Shown here one piece after another: positions 35,788-44,649 of a stretch of 64,000 nucleotides of DNA (its first letter is position 1; each line of letters begins with the position of its first letter). This DNA is from Aquincola tertiaricarbonis. GTDB lineage: Bacteria > Pseudomonadota > Gammaproteobacteria > Burkholderiales > Burkholderiaceae_C. The notes beneath the pieces are model-generated. The model did no database searches. It was given only the letters and a program-made list of their open reading frames with translations, and was not told the origin of the DNA. The DNA lies in NCBI RefSeq assembly GCF_023573145.1, contig NZ_CP097635.1, positions 2,728,001 to 2,792,000 on the forward strand, given 5' to 3'. Position numbers and translations under genes: made by a program.

Positions 35788-36210
35788 ATGTATACCGCCC
35801 AAGACTTTCAGTGCGACCTGCCCCCTGTTCAACTGGACCGCAGCGTCAACATCCTCACCGTGGCCGATGCCGCCACCGGCGTGCCTTACCAGATCATTGC
35901 CAACCGCGACCAACTGCTGGGCACCGAGACGCTGCAGGAATCATTCGCACGGCAAATCAAGCTGGCGCAGCGGCAAACCAAGGGGTTTACCTACAAGCCG
36001 TTCACCGAACGAGACAACATCCAGGGCCAGGAACCCATTGCCTGCATACAGACCGAGTTTTCGCAGGGCGGCAAAAAGCTCCATCAATTACAGGCCATGG
36101 TGGCGCTGAAAAAACCCAATGTGCTGGTGCTCACGCTCAGCAGTGGCGCGGCCATCACCGATGACATGCGCAAGGTCTGGCGCCAGATGATGAACACCCT
36201 CAAAACCTGA
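35788..36210 (+). CDS. Eag-type (DUF1795/DcrB-like) T6SS effector chaperone
   Basis: A 140-residue DcrB-like protein (MYTAQDFQCDLPPVQLDRSVNILTVADAATGVPYQIIANRDQL ... LHQLQAMVALKKPNVLVLTLSSG). DUF1795 proteins placed directly before prePAAR/PAAR-Rhs effectors are Eag chaperones: they shield the N-terminal transmembrane helices of the toxin and help load it on VgrG. The order vgrG-eag-rhs with gaps of about 40 bp fits this role exactly. Its presence also supports the reading of the N-terminal hydrophobic region of the neighbour as a true effector transmembrane segment. Confidence 0.88.
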   Translation: MYTAQDFQCDLPPVQLDRSVNILTVADAATGVPYQIIANRDQLLGTETLQESFARQIKLAQRQTKGFTYKPFTERDNIQGQEPIACIQTEFSQGGKKLHQLQAMVALKKPNVLVLTLSSGAAITDDMRKVWRQMMNTLKT

Positions 36211-36249
36211 TCTTGAGTTTCCGTCGATTTCGCCCCACCACCTTGCACC

Positions 36250-38289
36250 ATGTCCATTCCAGCCGCCGCCACCTTGCACGACGAGATCAAGCATTCGGGC
36301 CTGATCGCCAATGTTTTGAAGGTGGCCACCACCTTCGGCGTGGGTTTGCTCACGGGTATGGCCATCGGGGCGGCGGCCGTTTTCGTGGTGGGCACCGGTG
36401 GCTTGGGCGCGTTGGTGCTGGGTGCCGTGGTGGGCGCGGTTTTTGGCGCCGTGGCCGACGGCGTGGCACAAAGCATCACAGGCAAAGGGCTGGACGAATC
36501 GCTCACAGCGCCCATTCACGCGGCGATCGACAAGATGCTGCCCGGCGTCGTCAAGGGCTTGATCGTCACCGGCTCGCCCGACGTGCGCATCAACAGCAAG
36601 GCCGCCGCACGCGCGAAGGCCGATGAAGTGCAATGCAGCGACCACCCGTCGGTGCCGCGCCCGCGCATCGCGCAAGGCAGCGGCAACGTGTTCATCAACA
36701 GCCACCCGGCCGCCCGCGTCGGCGACAAAACCGAATGCGGGGCCGTGCTCAGCGTCAACCCCGGCCGCAAGGGCAATGTGGGCATCGGCGGTGGCCAGGT
36801 CACGGTGCTGGAAATTGGCGACGGATTGCCGCCCTGGTTGAGTGCCGTCTCCAGATACCTGGGCTATGCCCTGGCCGTGTGCCAGGCCATACGTGGCAGA
36901 GGCGCGCTCGCGCAAAGAATCATCTGCTTTGCCGGCAACGCCCTCATGGGCATGGCGGCCGACAAGCTGGTGTCGACCACCGGCCTCAGCCAGGCCGTGG
37001 CCGATGGGCTCAACGGTCTCAAGGGCCACCCGGTGCACATGCCCAGCGGCGCCAAGGTGTTGAACGGTGAGCACGACACCGACTTTGAAATGCCGGCCGC
37101 CATGCCCCTGGCCTGGGTGCGGCACTACAACTCGCTGACCACCCGCAGCAGCGGCCTGTTCGGCCAGGGCTGGAGCACCCTGTACGACATGGAGCTGCGG
37201 CTCAACGACGCTGATCGCAGCGATCTGCCCTCCGGGCCGCGCCCGCCGGACAGCCCGCACACGCTGATCGACGCCGCCGGCCGCGCCATACCCCTGCCCG
37301 CATTGGCCGAACAACAAAAGTTCGTGCTGCCGCAAGAAGGCATGACCCTGGCCTGCCTGGAAGGTGGCCGCCATGGCCGCTATGTGCTGCAGTTGGCCGA
37401 TGGCTGGGTCGTCGATTTCGGCGCCCCCGGCGGCGCGCCCGATGCGCCTGAGACCCTGCGCCCGCTGCTGCTGCAAGACCCCAACGACAACGCCCACCAC
37501 CTGGCCTACGGTGCCGACGGGCGCCTGCACACCCTGCGCACCAGCTGCGGCCAGGAGCTGCGCCTGCTGTATGACCTCAGCCAGCACCCCAGTCGCGTCA
37601 CCCGCATCGACTACTGCAACGCCAGCGTGGTGCAAGGCGCCGCCTGCCCGGTGCAAACGCTGGTGCACTACGGGTACGACGCCCAAGGCCAGCTCACCGA
37701 GGTGCGCAACGCGGCGGGCCAGCCAACCCGCTGCTTCGCGTATGACGCCGCCGGCCGCATGCACTTCCAGCGCCTGCCCGAGGGCCTGGAGGTGCACTAC
37801 GACTGGGCGCAGGTCGCGGCCGGCGGCCCCACCGGCTGGCGCGTCATCGGCTGGCGCACCTCGCTGGGCGAGCGGGTGCGCATCCACTATGACCTGCAAG
37901 GGGAGGCCCCCAACGCCAGCGCCACCACCTACCTGCCCACCCCCGACGCTGCCCCGGGCGACACCGGCGCCGCCCAGCCCGCCCGCCGGGAGACCTGGCA
38001 CTGGGACCACCAGCACCGCGTCACCCGCTACGCCGACGCGCTGGGCCAGCCCTGGCGCCTGCAATGGGACGGCGACAAGCGCCAGCTCGCCGGCCTGACC
38101 TCGCCGCTGGACACCACGGTTCGCCTGACCTACGACGAACACGGCCACCTCCACACCCTCACCGACCCCCTGGGGCGCGTCACGCGCACCCAGTGGCACC
38201 CGCAGTGGGCGCTGCCGCTGAGCGTCCAGCACCCGGACCAGTCGCGCACGGTGTACCAGTACGACAGCCAAGGCAACCTGTGCGTATAG
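36250..38289 (+). CDS. PAAR-Rhs T6SS effector, N-terminal part ending at an in-frame TAG
   Basis: This frame encodes 679 residues of a class I Rhs effector and then meets TAG at 38287. It opens with a prePAAR-like motif (AAATLHDEIKHSG), Gly/Ala-rich transmembrane helices at about 22-75 (FGVGLLTGMAIGAAAVFVVGTGGLGALVLGAVVGAVFG), a PAAR domain at about 100-185 (GNVFINSHPAARVGDKTECG) and a DUF6531-like entry (MPLAWVRHYNSLTTRSSGLFGQGW). The first Rhs/YD repeats follow (YGYDAQGQLTEVRNAAGQPTR). After the TAG the same frame stays open for 910 more codons of Rhs and toxin. A single substitution from a sense codon explains the break. The truncated product would have spike tip and half a shell but no toxin. 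Confidence 0.85.
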   Translation: MSIPAAATLHDEIKHSGLIANVLKVATTFGVGLLTGMAIGAAAVFVVGTGGLGALVLGAVVGAVFGAVADGVAQSITGKGLDESLTAPIHAAIDKMLPGVVKGLIVTGSPDVRINSKAAARAKADEVQCSDHPSVPRPRIAQGSGNVFINSHPAARVGDKTECGAVLSVNPGRKGNVGIGGGQVTVLEIGDGLPPWLSAVSRYLGYALAVCQAIRGRGALAQRIICFAGNALMGMAADKLVSTTGLSQAVADGLNGLKGHPVHMPSGAKVLNGEHDTDFEMPAAMPLAWVRHYNSLTTRSSGLFGQGWSTLYDMELRLNDADRSDLPSGPRPPDSPHTLIDAAGRAIPLPALAEQQKFVLPQEGMTLACLEGGRHGRYVLQLADGWVVDFGAPGGAPDAPETLRPLLLQDPNDNAHHLAYGADGRLHTLRTSCGQELRLLYDLSQHPSRVTRIDYCNASVVQGAACPVQTLVHYGYDAQGQLTEVRNAAGQPTRCFAYDAAGRMHFQRLPEGLEVHYDWAQVAAGGPTGWRVIGWRTSLGERVRIHYDLQGEAPNASATTYLPTPDAAPGDTGAAQPARRETWHWDHQHRVTRYADALGQPWRLQWDGDKRQLAGLTSPLDTTVRLTYDEHGHLHTLTDPLGRVTRTQWHPQWALPLSVQHPDQSRTVYQYDSQGNLCV

Positions 38290-41022
38290 GAAGCGTGGGG
38301 GCCGCCGCCGCAGGAGCCGCCCCAGGACTCGGCCCCACCGGCCCCCCGCCCGCTGGCCATCGAGCGCTGGGCCTACGACGAGCGCGGCCACGTCATCGCC
38401 CACACCGACGCCAAGGGCGGCCAGCTCCTGTTGGCCCACAGCCCGCGCGGCCTGCTGCTGCGGCACACCGACTGCTCGCAGCGGCAAACCCGTTACGGCT
38501 ACGACCCGCACAGCCCCTGGGGGGCGCTGCAATCGGTGACCCAGGCCGACGGCAGCCGTCACACCTTCCAGACCGACGCGCTGGCGCGCCCTGTCGCCCA
38601 CACCCGGCCCGACGGCAGCACCGTGCGCTGGCAGTGGAACGAGCGCGGCCAGCTGGCGGCCGAGGCCGACGCCCTGGGCCACATCAGCCGCTACCGCTAC
38701 AACCCGCTGGGCCAGCGCACCCACAGCACCGACCCCCTGGGCCAGACCATCCGGCAAGACCACAGCGCCCAGGGCCTGCTGCTGCAGCTCACCGACGCCG
38801 CCGGCCAACCCACGCGCTTTGAGCACGACGCCGCCGGCCAGTTGATCACCCAGCACGCCATCGACGGCATCCGCACCGACTACCACCTCGATGCGCTGGG
38901 CCTGCCCGTGGTGGTGCAAACCCGCTCGGCCGATGGCACGCTGGCCCAGCGCATCGAGCTGCAACGCGATGCTGCCGGCCGACTCATCCAGAAGCGCACG
39001 GCCCACACTCGAACCGTCTACCACTACAGCGCACTCGACCAGCTCCTGCAGATCGAACGTTTTGAGCGCCTGCCCGACTGGGGCAGCGAGCCCCAGGGCC
39101 AACGCCCGCTGGACGTGCTGGGCTTTGCGTACGACGGGCTGGGCCGCCTGATCGAAGAGCGCAGCACCCAGTTCGACTACGCGGCCGCGCCACCCAGCGA
39201 GCCACCCACCAAGACCCCGCGCCACCGGCGCCACAGCGTCGTGCGCCACAGCCACGACGAGCTGGGCAACACCATTCAAACCGTGCTGCCCCAGGGCCAG
39301 ACGCTGCACTACCTGTACTACGGCAGCGGCCACCTGCACCACATCCACCTGGACGGCCACACCATCAGCGACTTCGAGCGCGATGCGCTGCACCAGGAGA
39401 TCCTGCGCAGCCAAGGCCAGTTGCGCACCCATAAAACCCGCGACGCCATGGGCCGGGTGCTGCACCAGGTCAGCCGCCTGGGCGAGGTGGGCTTTGAAGA
39501 CCTGCGTCACCAGGACCTGTGGCACCAGGCCGGCCAGCGGCGCAGCATCCACCGCCAGCCCAACCACCTGATCAAGGCCTATGCCTTTGATGCGAACGCC
39601 GAGCTGATCCGCCGCCGCGACCCGTTGGCCGGGGAGGTGCACTACGGCTACGACGCCATCGGCCGCATCCAAAACGCCCGCAGCCTGCCGCCCATCCGCC
39701 AGGAGCGCTACGCGTATGAAGCGCCCAGCCGGGCCGAGCTGAGCGCAGCCCTGAACCGAGACCCGTCAGCGCCCGCCCAACCGGTGCTGAACGAAACCTT
39801 TGCGTGGGACGCCGCCAGCAACCCACTGCCGCCGGGCATCGTGCTGACCGGCCCCACCAGCGAAGGCTACGTGCGCCACAACCGGGTGCTGATGCACGAA
39901 GACAAGCGCTACCAGTACGACGGCCTGGGCCGGCTGGTGCACAAGCGCATCGGCAGCCACACCGAGCAGCGCTTGAGCTGGAACGAAGACAACCAGCTCA
40001 CCGAAGTCAGCACCACGCGCCTGGGGCTGACGCAGCGGGTGCGTTTTACCTACGACGCGCTGGGGCGAAGAGTGTCCAAGACGGGGGACTTTGGGACCAC
40101 GTACTTCATCTGGAGCGGCCTGCGGCTGCTGCAAGAGCAGGTGGGCGCCAAGCTCACCACGCATGTCTACGAAGACCAAGACAGCTACGTGCCGCTGGCG
40201 CGCATCGAGCAACTCGACCTGGCCCAACTCGAGAACGTGGGCCTGGACCACGACTACCGGCAACAGCCGCAGAATTTCAAGCCGCGCGTGTATTACATCC
40301 ACGCCAACAGCGCGGGCGCACCGGAAGAGCTGACCGATTCAGACGGCCATATCGTGTGGCAGGCGCGTTACCAGACCTGGGGCAACGTCGCGCTGCAACC
40401 GCAGCTCGGCCGCGACCCCAACCCCTACGCGCTGCCGCGTTTTAAGCCCGAGGCGCAAACGCTGCGCATGCAAGGGCAGTATGCCGATACCGAAACCGGG
40501 CTGTACTACAACACTTTCAGGTACTACGATCCGGACGTCGGCAGGTTCATCAGCCAGGACCCGATTGGGCTGGCGGGTGGGATCAACCTCTACCAGTATG
40601 GGCCGAATCCGCTGGGGTGGGTGGATCCGTGGGGGTGGGCGGTTACGCCCCTGAATGCACCCGGGTATTCAGCCTACGGACTCTATGCACCAGGCTCTGA
40701 TGTTCCCTACTACGTCGGGCATACAGGCGGGGCGCTGGAAGACCGGCTGGCAGGGCATGTGTCGTCAGGTCGAGCGGTTGACGGTCAGACACGGATTAGA
40801 CCACTTCCTGGGACATCGGAAGGTGGTCTGACTTATACTCAAGCCAAGGGCTTTGAGCAGGCGGGTAGGGAAAAATACAATACCAAGACGGGTTTTCCTG
40901 GAAATGTGATTGAGCCCATCAATAAGGCGCGAACCGACAAGCGTGGTCGGGCTCACTTCAAGAGCTATAGAGCGGCATCGAAGGTGATGGCGATACGGCC
41001 TGCAAAAGCAAAGTGCATGTAA
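38290..41022 (+). CDS. Rhs effector, C-terminal part with GIY-YIG-like toxin tip
   Basis: This is the in-frame continuation after the TAG, about 910 codons. The only early start is a TTG at 38431 with no good ribosome binding site, so independent translation is doubtful. It carries many YD repeats, then the Rhs core end YYDPDVGRFISQDPIGLAGGINLYQYGPNPLGWVDPWG, where the toxin is cleaved. The toxin tip of about 130 residues reads YGLYAPG, PYYVGHTGGALEDRLAGH, TYTQAKGFEQAGREKYN and NVIEPIN. The GLY/YVG pair, R, H, E and N match the order of GIY-YIG (URI) nuclease residues. The tip region is lower in GC than the core, typical of exchangeable toxin modules. Confidence 0.75.
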   Translation, partial: EAWGPPPQEPPQDSAPPAPRPLAIERWAYDERGHVIAHTDAKGGQLLLAHSPRGLLLRHTDCSQRQTRYGYDPHSPWGALQSVTQADGSRHTFQTDALARPVAHTRPDGSTVRWQWNERGQLAAEADALGHISRYRYNPLGQRTHSTDPLGQTIRQDHSAQGLLLQLTDAAGQPTRFEHDAAGQLITQHAIDGIRTDYHLDALGLPVVVQTRSADGTLAQRIELQRDAAGRLIQKRTAHTRTVYHYSALDQLLQIERFERLPDWGSEPQGQRPLDVLGFAYDGLGRLIEERSTQFDYAAAPPSEPPTKTPRHRRHSVVRHSHDELGNTIQTVLPQGQTLHYLYYGSGHLHHIHLDGHTISDFERDALHQEILRSQGQLRTHKTRDAMGRVLHQVSRLGEVGFEDLRHQDLWHQAGQRRSIHRQPNHLIKAYAFDANAELIRRRDPLAGEVHYGYDAIGRIQNARSLPPIRQERYAYEAPSRAELSAALNRDPSAPAQPVLNETFAWDAASNPLPPGIVLTGPTSEGYVRHNRVLMHEDKRYQYDGLGRLVHKRIGSHTEQRLSWNEDNQLTEVSTTRLGLTQRVRFTYDALGRRVSKTGDFGTTYFIWSGLRLLQEQVGAKLTTHVYEDQDSYVPLARIEQLDLAQLENVGLDHDYRQQPQNFKPRVYYIHANSAGAPEELTDSDGHIVWQARYQTWGNVALQPQLGRDPNPYALPRFKPEAQTLRMQGQYADTETGLYYNTFRYYDPDVGRFISQDPIGLAGGINLYQYGPNPLGWVDPWGWAVTPLNAPGYSAYGLYAPGSDVPYYVGHTGGALEDRLAGHVSSGRAVDGQTRIRPLPGTSEGGLTYTQAKGFEQAGREKYNTKTGFPGNVIEPINKARTDKRGRAHFKSYRAASKVMAIRPAKAKCM

Positions 41023-41031
41023 GGAGTGATG

Positions 41032-41706
41032 ATGGCTTTATTGTCGGTCGACCCGGGCGACATCGTGGCTATTCCAACCGTTAGGGGTGGGCAAAGAGGT
41101 TTTGTTTTGTCGAGAATAATAGTTCCTATTCGGCTTAGGACTATTGAGGTTTTCAAGAATTTTCATACCAACTTCGGAATGACCGAAGAGCGGGTGCTTG
41201 AGCAAGACTTCTCTGTAGAAAACAGATTGTTTGCCCCTGTCTATGCCAGCATGGACTTCTCAAAATGGGTTGGCAAGGTAAAGTGGTCCATTTTGCACAA
41301 GGATCCGAGCTATCACCGTGAACAGTCGCGTTACTCGGATATTGAAATCATGGGCCCGCCTGCCGAGTACAAAGAATTTGGTGTGTACTACAAAGGTGGC
41401 CAAAGATGCTTCGAGCCGCCAGGGGTAAGGCGCAGTATTGAAGACTCAATGATCTACAGCAACACGCAGTTGATGTTCCGAATTGGTCTTCACATGTCGG
41501 GCGAAATGGCGCCGGGTGAGGCCATGAATACTGCCAAAGAAAGAGCTCTGTTGGAGAAATACGGGATGGACTGGCTGGTCAATGGCACGAATGCGTGGGC
41601 GCCCATCAGCGATGCCATCGCGACCGAGATGAAGGAGGCTCAGGCCAAGAACAGGGCCAAGGCCAAGCGTGCGGCAGCCAAGCTATCCAAGCCAGACGAG
41701 ATGTGA
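41032..41706 (+). CDS. Imm26-like immunity protein
   Basis: A 224-residue cytosolic protein without a signal peptide, starting 10 bp after the toxin stop behind AAGGAG (ATG at 41029 and GTG at 41026 are also open). The opening VDPGDIVAIPTVRGGQRGFVLSRIIVPIRLRTIEVF has the pattern of Imm26-type immunity proteins (GD-x-x-IP near the N-terminus, then a beta strand and F). A Lys/Ala-rich tail ends the protein. Its low GC matches the toxin tip, so tip and immunity moved together. It should neutralise the GIY-YIG-like nuclease. If the Rhs gene is dead, it may now protect only against sibling toxins. Confidence 0.7.
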   Translation: MALLSVDPGDIVAIPTVRGGQRGFVLSRIIVPIRLRTIEVFKNFHTNFGMTEERVLEQDFSVENRLFAPVYASMDFSKWVGKVKWSILHKDPSYHREQSRYSDIEIMGPPAEYKEFGVYYKGGQRCFEPPGVRRSIEDSMIYSNTQLMFRIGLHMSGEMAPGEAMNTAKERALLEKYGMDWLVNGTNAWAPISDAIATEMKEAQAKNRAKAKRAAAKLSKPDEM

Positions 41707-41759
41707 CCTGAGAGAGCGTCTCAACAGGGCATGGCCAGGATGCGCCGGAAAAGCCCCAC

Positions 41760-41942
41760 ACGGTCAGCGACTTCGAGCGCGATGCGCTGCACCAGATCAC
41801 CCGCCTGGGCGAGGTGGGCTTTGAAGACCTGCGCCACCAGGACCTGTGGCACCAGGCCGGTCAGCGGCGCAGCATCCACCGCCAGCCCAACCACCTGATC
41901 AAGGTCTACGCCGTTGATGCCAACGCCGAGCTGATCCGCCGC
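41760..41942 (+). pseudogene. orphan rhs core remnant
   Basis: This stretch closely repeats part of the upstream rhs gene. Bases 41764-41795 equal 39365-39396, and the rest is near-identical to the segment starting at 39469 (for example GAGGTGGGCTTTGAAGACCT). Relative to the full gene it lacks exactly 72 bp that lie between two copies of GCTGCACCAG (39387-39396 and 39459-39468), so the loss fits recombination between short repeats. It encodes no complete domain. It is probably debris of an earlier rhs tip displaced by the present one. It fills most of the 321-bp space between the immunity gene and the next gene. Confidence 0.8.
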
Positions 41943-42027
41943 ATCGCACGGGTGATGCCGCAGTTCCAGAAGACGGTGCTTTCGCGCGCGGTACCCGGCT
42001 GAAGCGCCGACGCAGGGCGTGCGGCTT

Positions 42028-42750
42028 TCAACGCGAAGCGGCAGGGGAGTCCGCCGCGTCCCATACGCAACGCAGCCCGATGTACACCACGTAGAACTCG
42101 GCCGGCTTCCACTGCATGGCGCTGGCCTGCGTCTGGGCCGGGCCGTACCACCACGAGCCGCCGGCGGTGAGCGCGGTGTCACCCTGACGATCGGCCAGCC
42201 ATTCCCAGGCATTGGCGCCCATGTCGTACAGGCCATTGACGCCAGGGCGAGTGGCACCGGCGGGCGCCAGGGTGGGCCAGGGGTCGGTACCGTTGGTGTT
42301 GGCGCCGTCGGCGCTGTCGCCGGTGGGGTATGGGTAGGTGCGGCCTTGGACGAAACCCTGGCTGGAGCGTTGTTCGGTGTAGGCGGCGCGCGCCCATTCA
42401 TCGCGGGTGGGCAGGCGGCCGCCGGCCCAGGCGCAATAGTCGCGCGCCTCGAACCAGCTGACGTGCACCGCGGGCCATTGCGGGCTGGCCGGCACCTGCC
42501 CGAACGGGCGGCGGAAGTTCCAGCCCGGGCGCCGTTCCCAGCCCTGGCCCCACTCATGGCCACTGCCTGCCCGTTCGGCCGCTGTCACCAGGCCGGTGGC
42601 CTGCACGAACTCGGCAAAGCGCGCGATGCTGACCTCGTGGCGGTCGATGGCAAAGCCGTCGAGCTTCACCCGGTCCTGGGCCGCGGCCGGGCCGCTGGCC
42701 AGCCAACCCACGGCCACCCCGGCTGCCAGCAGATGTCGAACTGTTTGCAT
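42028..42750 (-). CDS. exported SUMF1/formylglycine-generating-enzyme-fold protein
   Basis: A 240-residue protein with a signal peptide (MQTVRHLLAAGVAVGWLASGPAAAQD). The FGE-sulfatase fold is clear: FAIDRHEVSIARFAEFVQATG, PAVHVSWFEARDYCAWAGGRLPTRDEWARAA, GVNGLYDMGANAWEWLAD and a C-terminal GGSWWYGP ... YIGLRCVWD. The active-site cysteine pair of true formylglycine-generating enzymes is not evident, so it may be a structural or ligand-binding member. It stands alone and reads against the T6SS region. Similar SUMF1 proteins occur in some T6SS loci, but nothing here ties it to secretion. Confidence 0.82.
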   Translation of the reverse strand: MQTVRHLLAAGVAVGWLASGPAAAQDRVKLDGFAIDRHEVSIARFAEFVQATGLVTAAERAGSGHEWGQGWERRPGWNFRRPFGQVPASPQWPAVHVSWFEARDYCAWAGGRLPTRDEWARAAYTEQRSSQGFVQGRTYPYPTGDSADGANTNGTDPWPTLAPAGATRPGVNGLYDMGANAWEWLADRQGDTALTAGGSWWYGPAQTQASAMQWKPAEFYVVYIGLRCVWDAADSPAASR

Positions 42751-42852
42751 GACCTACTGTTTCGCGGCGCCGATCGAAGTTCCGTGCGATGACGCCGATG
42801 TCATCCGGCGGTCAGGCGGCCGTCGGCATCGGGCTTCTAGAGTCTGCGACCC

Positions 42853-43056
42853 ATGGATACCGCACCGCACCTCACCCTCGAACTCTGGACCCGCCGCCAG
42901 CGCCTGGTGATCGAACACACCGGCGACGCCCGGCATCCGATCCGCGTCAGGCTCAAGGGCCGCAGCGGCATCACGGGCTACGGCGCCACCGAAGAAGAGG
43001 CTGCCCGCCATGCCCGGCTGTCGTGGGAGCTGCGGCGGCTGGCGGGACAACGCTAG
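42853..43056 (+). CDS. small hypothetical protein
   Basis: A 67-residue ORF (MDTAPHLTLELWTRRQRLVIEHTGDARHPIRVRLKG...EEEAARHARLSWELRRLAGQR). It is basic, without a signal peptide or membrane segment, and predicted as beta strands followed by a C-terminal helix. Amino-acid composition is protein-like, and it sits between two real genes in a 417-bp space. No family is recognised and no strong ribosome binding site is seen. Confidence 0.4.
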   Translation: MDTAPHLTLELWTRRQRLVIEHTGDARHPIRVRLKGRSGITGYGATEEEAARHARLSWELRRLAGQR

Positions 43057-43167
43057 TTGTCGATGCCAACGCAACTGCGGCGGCATCAGTTGCTTATGCC
43101 AATCGGTCGCTACGCGATCAGGTGCTTGTGCCTACAGTGAATGGCATCGCAACCTTTGATCGCTTTC

Positions 43168-43983
43168 ATGCGCCTCTCTTCGAAACGCCTGTTCCTTCGT
43201 GTCGCTTCCTTCACCGCAGTGGCCCTGATGCTGCCGCTGCAGACCGTGCAGGCGCAGACGGTCTTGCGGGTGGCGGCTTCGCCGGTGCCGCATGCCGAGA
43301 TCCTGGAGTTCGTGAAGCCCAAGCTGCAGGCCGAGGGCATCGACCTGCAGGTCAAGGTGTACACCGACTACGTGCAGCCCAACCTGGTGGTGGACGAAGG
43401 CCAGCTGGAGGCCAACTTCTTCCAGCACCGGCCCTACCTCCGCGCCTTCAACAAGGACCGCAAGACCAAGGTGGTGGAGGTGCCGAACAGCGCGGTGCTC
43501 ATCGAGCCCTTCGGCGGTTATTCGCGCAAGATCACCTCGGTGGCGCAACTCAAGACGGGCGCCGTGGTCGCCATCCCCAACGATCCCTCCAACTCGGGCC
43601 GGGCACTGGCGCTGCTGGCGCAACAAGGCCTGATCAAGCTCAAGGACCCGATCAGCATCCAGGCCACCGCGCGCGACGTGGTCGACAACCCGCGCAAGCT
43701 GCAGTTCCGTGAGCTGGAAGCCGCGCAGCTGCCCCGTGCGCTGGGCGACGTGGACCTGGCGCTGATCAACACCAACTATGCGCTGGAGGCCAAGCTCAAC
43801 CCGCTCAAGGACGCGCTGTTCCTGGAAGACGGCCTGAAGTCGGCCTACGGCAACTTCATCGCCGCGCGCGCGGACAACGCCGATTCACCGGCCATCCGCA
43901 AGCTGGTGGCCGCGCTGCACACGCCCGAGGTGCGGCAGTTCATCCAGACCAAGTACAAGGGCACCATCACGCCGGCCTTCTAA
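43168..43983 (+). CDS. MetQ/NlpA-family ABC transporter substrate-binding protein
   Basis: A 271-residue periplasmic binding protein. The signal peptide (MRLSSKRLFLRVASFTAVALMLPLQTVQAQ) favours the ATG at 43168 over one at 43141. Family blocks are VLRVAASPVPHAEILEFVKPKLQAEGIDLQVKVYTDYVQPN, EANFFQHRPYLRAFN, VAIPNDPSNSGRALALLAQQGLIKL and DLALINTNYALEA. Members bind methionine or related amino acids and feed a MetNI ABC importer. The usual lipobox cysteine is absent, so this is a soluble form, and no metN/metI genes are adjacent. The partner transporter must lie elsewhere. Confidence 0.9.
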   Translation: MRLSSKRLFLRVASFTAVALMLPLQTVQAQTVLRVAASPVPHAEILEFVKPKLQAEGIDLQVKVYTDYVQPNLVVDEGQLEANFFQHRPYLRAFNKDRKTKVVEVPNSAVLIEPFGGYSRKITSVAQLKTGAVVAIPNDPSNSGRALALLAQQGLIKLKDPISIQATARDVVDNPRKLQFRELEAAQLPRALGDVDLALINTNYALEAKLNPLKDALFLEDGLKSAYGNFIAARADNADSPAIRKLVAALHTPEVRQFIQTKYKGTITPAF

Positions 43984-44145
43984 ACGCCCCCAGGCCGGCC
44001 TCGGCCGGCCGTCCCCCGCGGGGATCAAGCACAGTGGCAGAGCCACATTTGCTTGAGATCAGCCCGCCCGCAATCACAGGACCGAATCCGGCGAGCCGGC
44101 GACAGGCCGTGGCGGGAGCATGGGACTCCTTTTTCAGGAGCACTC

Positions 44146-44619
44146 ATGTCCTTCAGTTTCCAGCTGGTCGGCCTCGACCCGACGCCCTTCATCCCGCTCT
44201 TCGACCTGCCTGACCGGCAACTGGCCGAGCGGTCGGCCCGGCGGTGCATCGCCGACGCGTCGCCGGGCTATCCCTGCCGCATCAGCCTGGAGGACGCGCA
44301 GCCCGGCGATGAATTGCTGCTGCTGCCGTACCTGCACCAGCCGGCGGCCTCTCCCTACCGTGCTTCGGGTCCGATCTACGTGCGCCGCGGCGCCGTGCAG
44401 CGCCAGCTACCTGCGGGCGTGGTCCCGGGCTACGTGAGCAGCCGACTCATCTCCTACCGCGCCTACGATGCCGACCACATGATCGTGGACGCCAGCGTGG
44501 GCGAGGGCATCGATGCGGCCAGCGAGATCGTCCGCCTGTTCAGCCATGACGCCGTGGCCTACCTGCACCTGCACAACGCGCGGCGTGGCTGCTACTCGTG
44601 CCAGGCCGTGCGTGCCTGA
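44146..44619 (+). CDS. DUF1203 family protein
   Basis: A 157-residue protein starting 5 bp after AGGAG. The sequence (FSFQLVGLDPTPFIPLFDLPDRQLAERSARRCIADASPGYPCRISLEDAQPGDELLLLPYLHQPAASPYRASGPIYVRR ... YRAYDADHMIVDASVGEG ... HNARRGCYSCQAVR) covers the whole DUF1203 domain. Conserved Cys residues occur in GYPCRISL and near the C-terminus (CYSC). Function is unknown. It is convergent with the redoxin gene and not part of an evident operon. Confidence 0.85.
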   Translation: MSFSFQLVGLDPTPFIPLFDLPDRQLAERSARRCIADASPGYPCRISLEDAQPGDELLLLPYLHQPAASPYRASGPIYVRRGAVQRQLPAGVVPGYVSSRLISYRAYDADHMIVDASVGEGIDAASEIVRLFSHDAVAYLHLHNARRGCYSCQAVRA

Positions 44620-44649
44620 CAGGCAAGGGCGCCAGGCACGCTGTGGAAC

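Noticed and set aside
36088..39672. A 1194-codon open frame antisense to the rhs gene.
   Set aside because: It mirrors the codon bias of the rhs coding strand and shows no recognisable domain or start signal.
42028..42750. SUMF1-fold protein as a T6SS accessory factor.
   Set aside because: It reads on the opposite strand beyond the rhs remnant and has its own signal peptide; no sequence link to secretion is seen.
43984..44145. GGCCGGCC-rich hairpins after the MetQ-like gene as an intrinsic terminator or riboswitch.
   Set aside because: The arms are separated by only 2 bp, no U-run follows, and no riboswitch core could be recognised.
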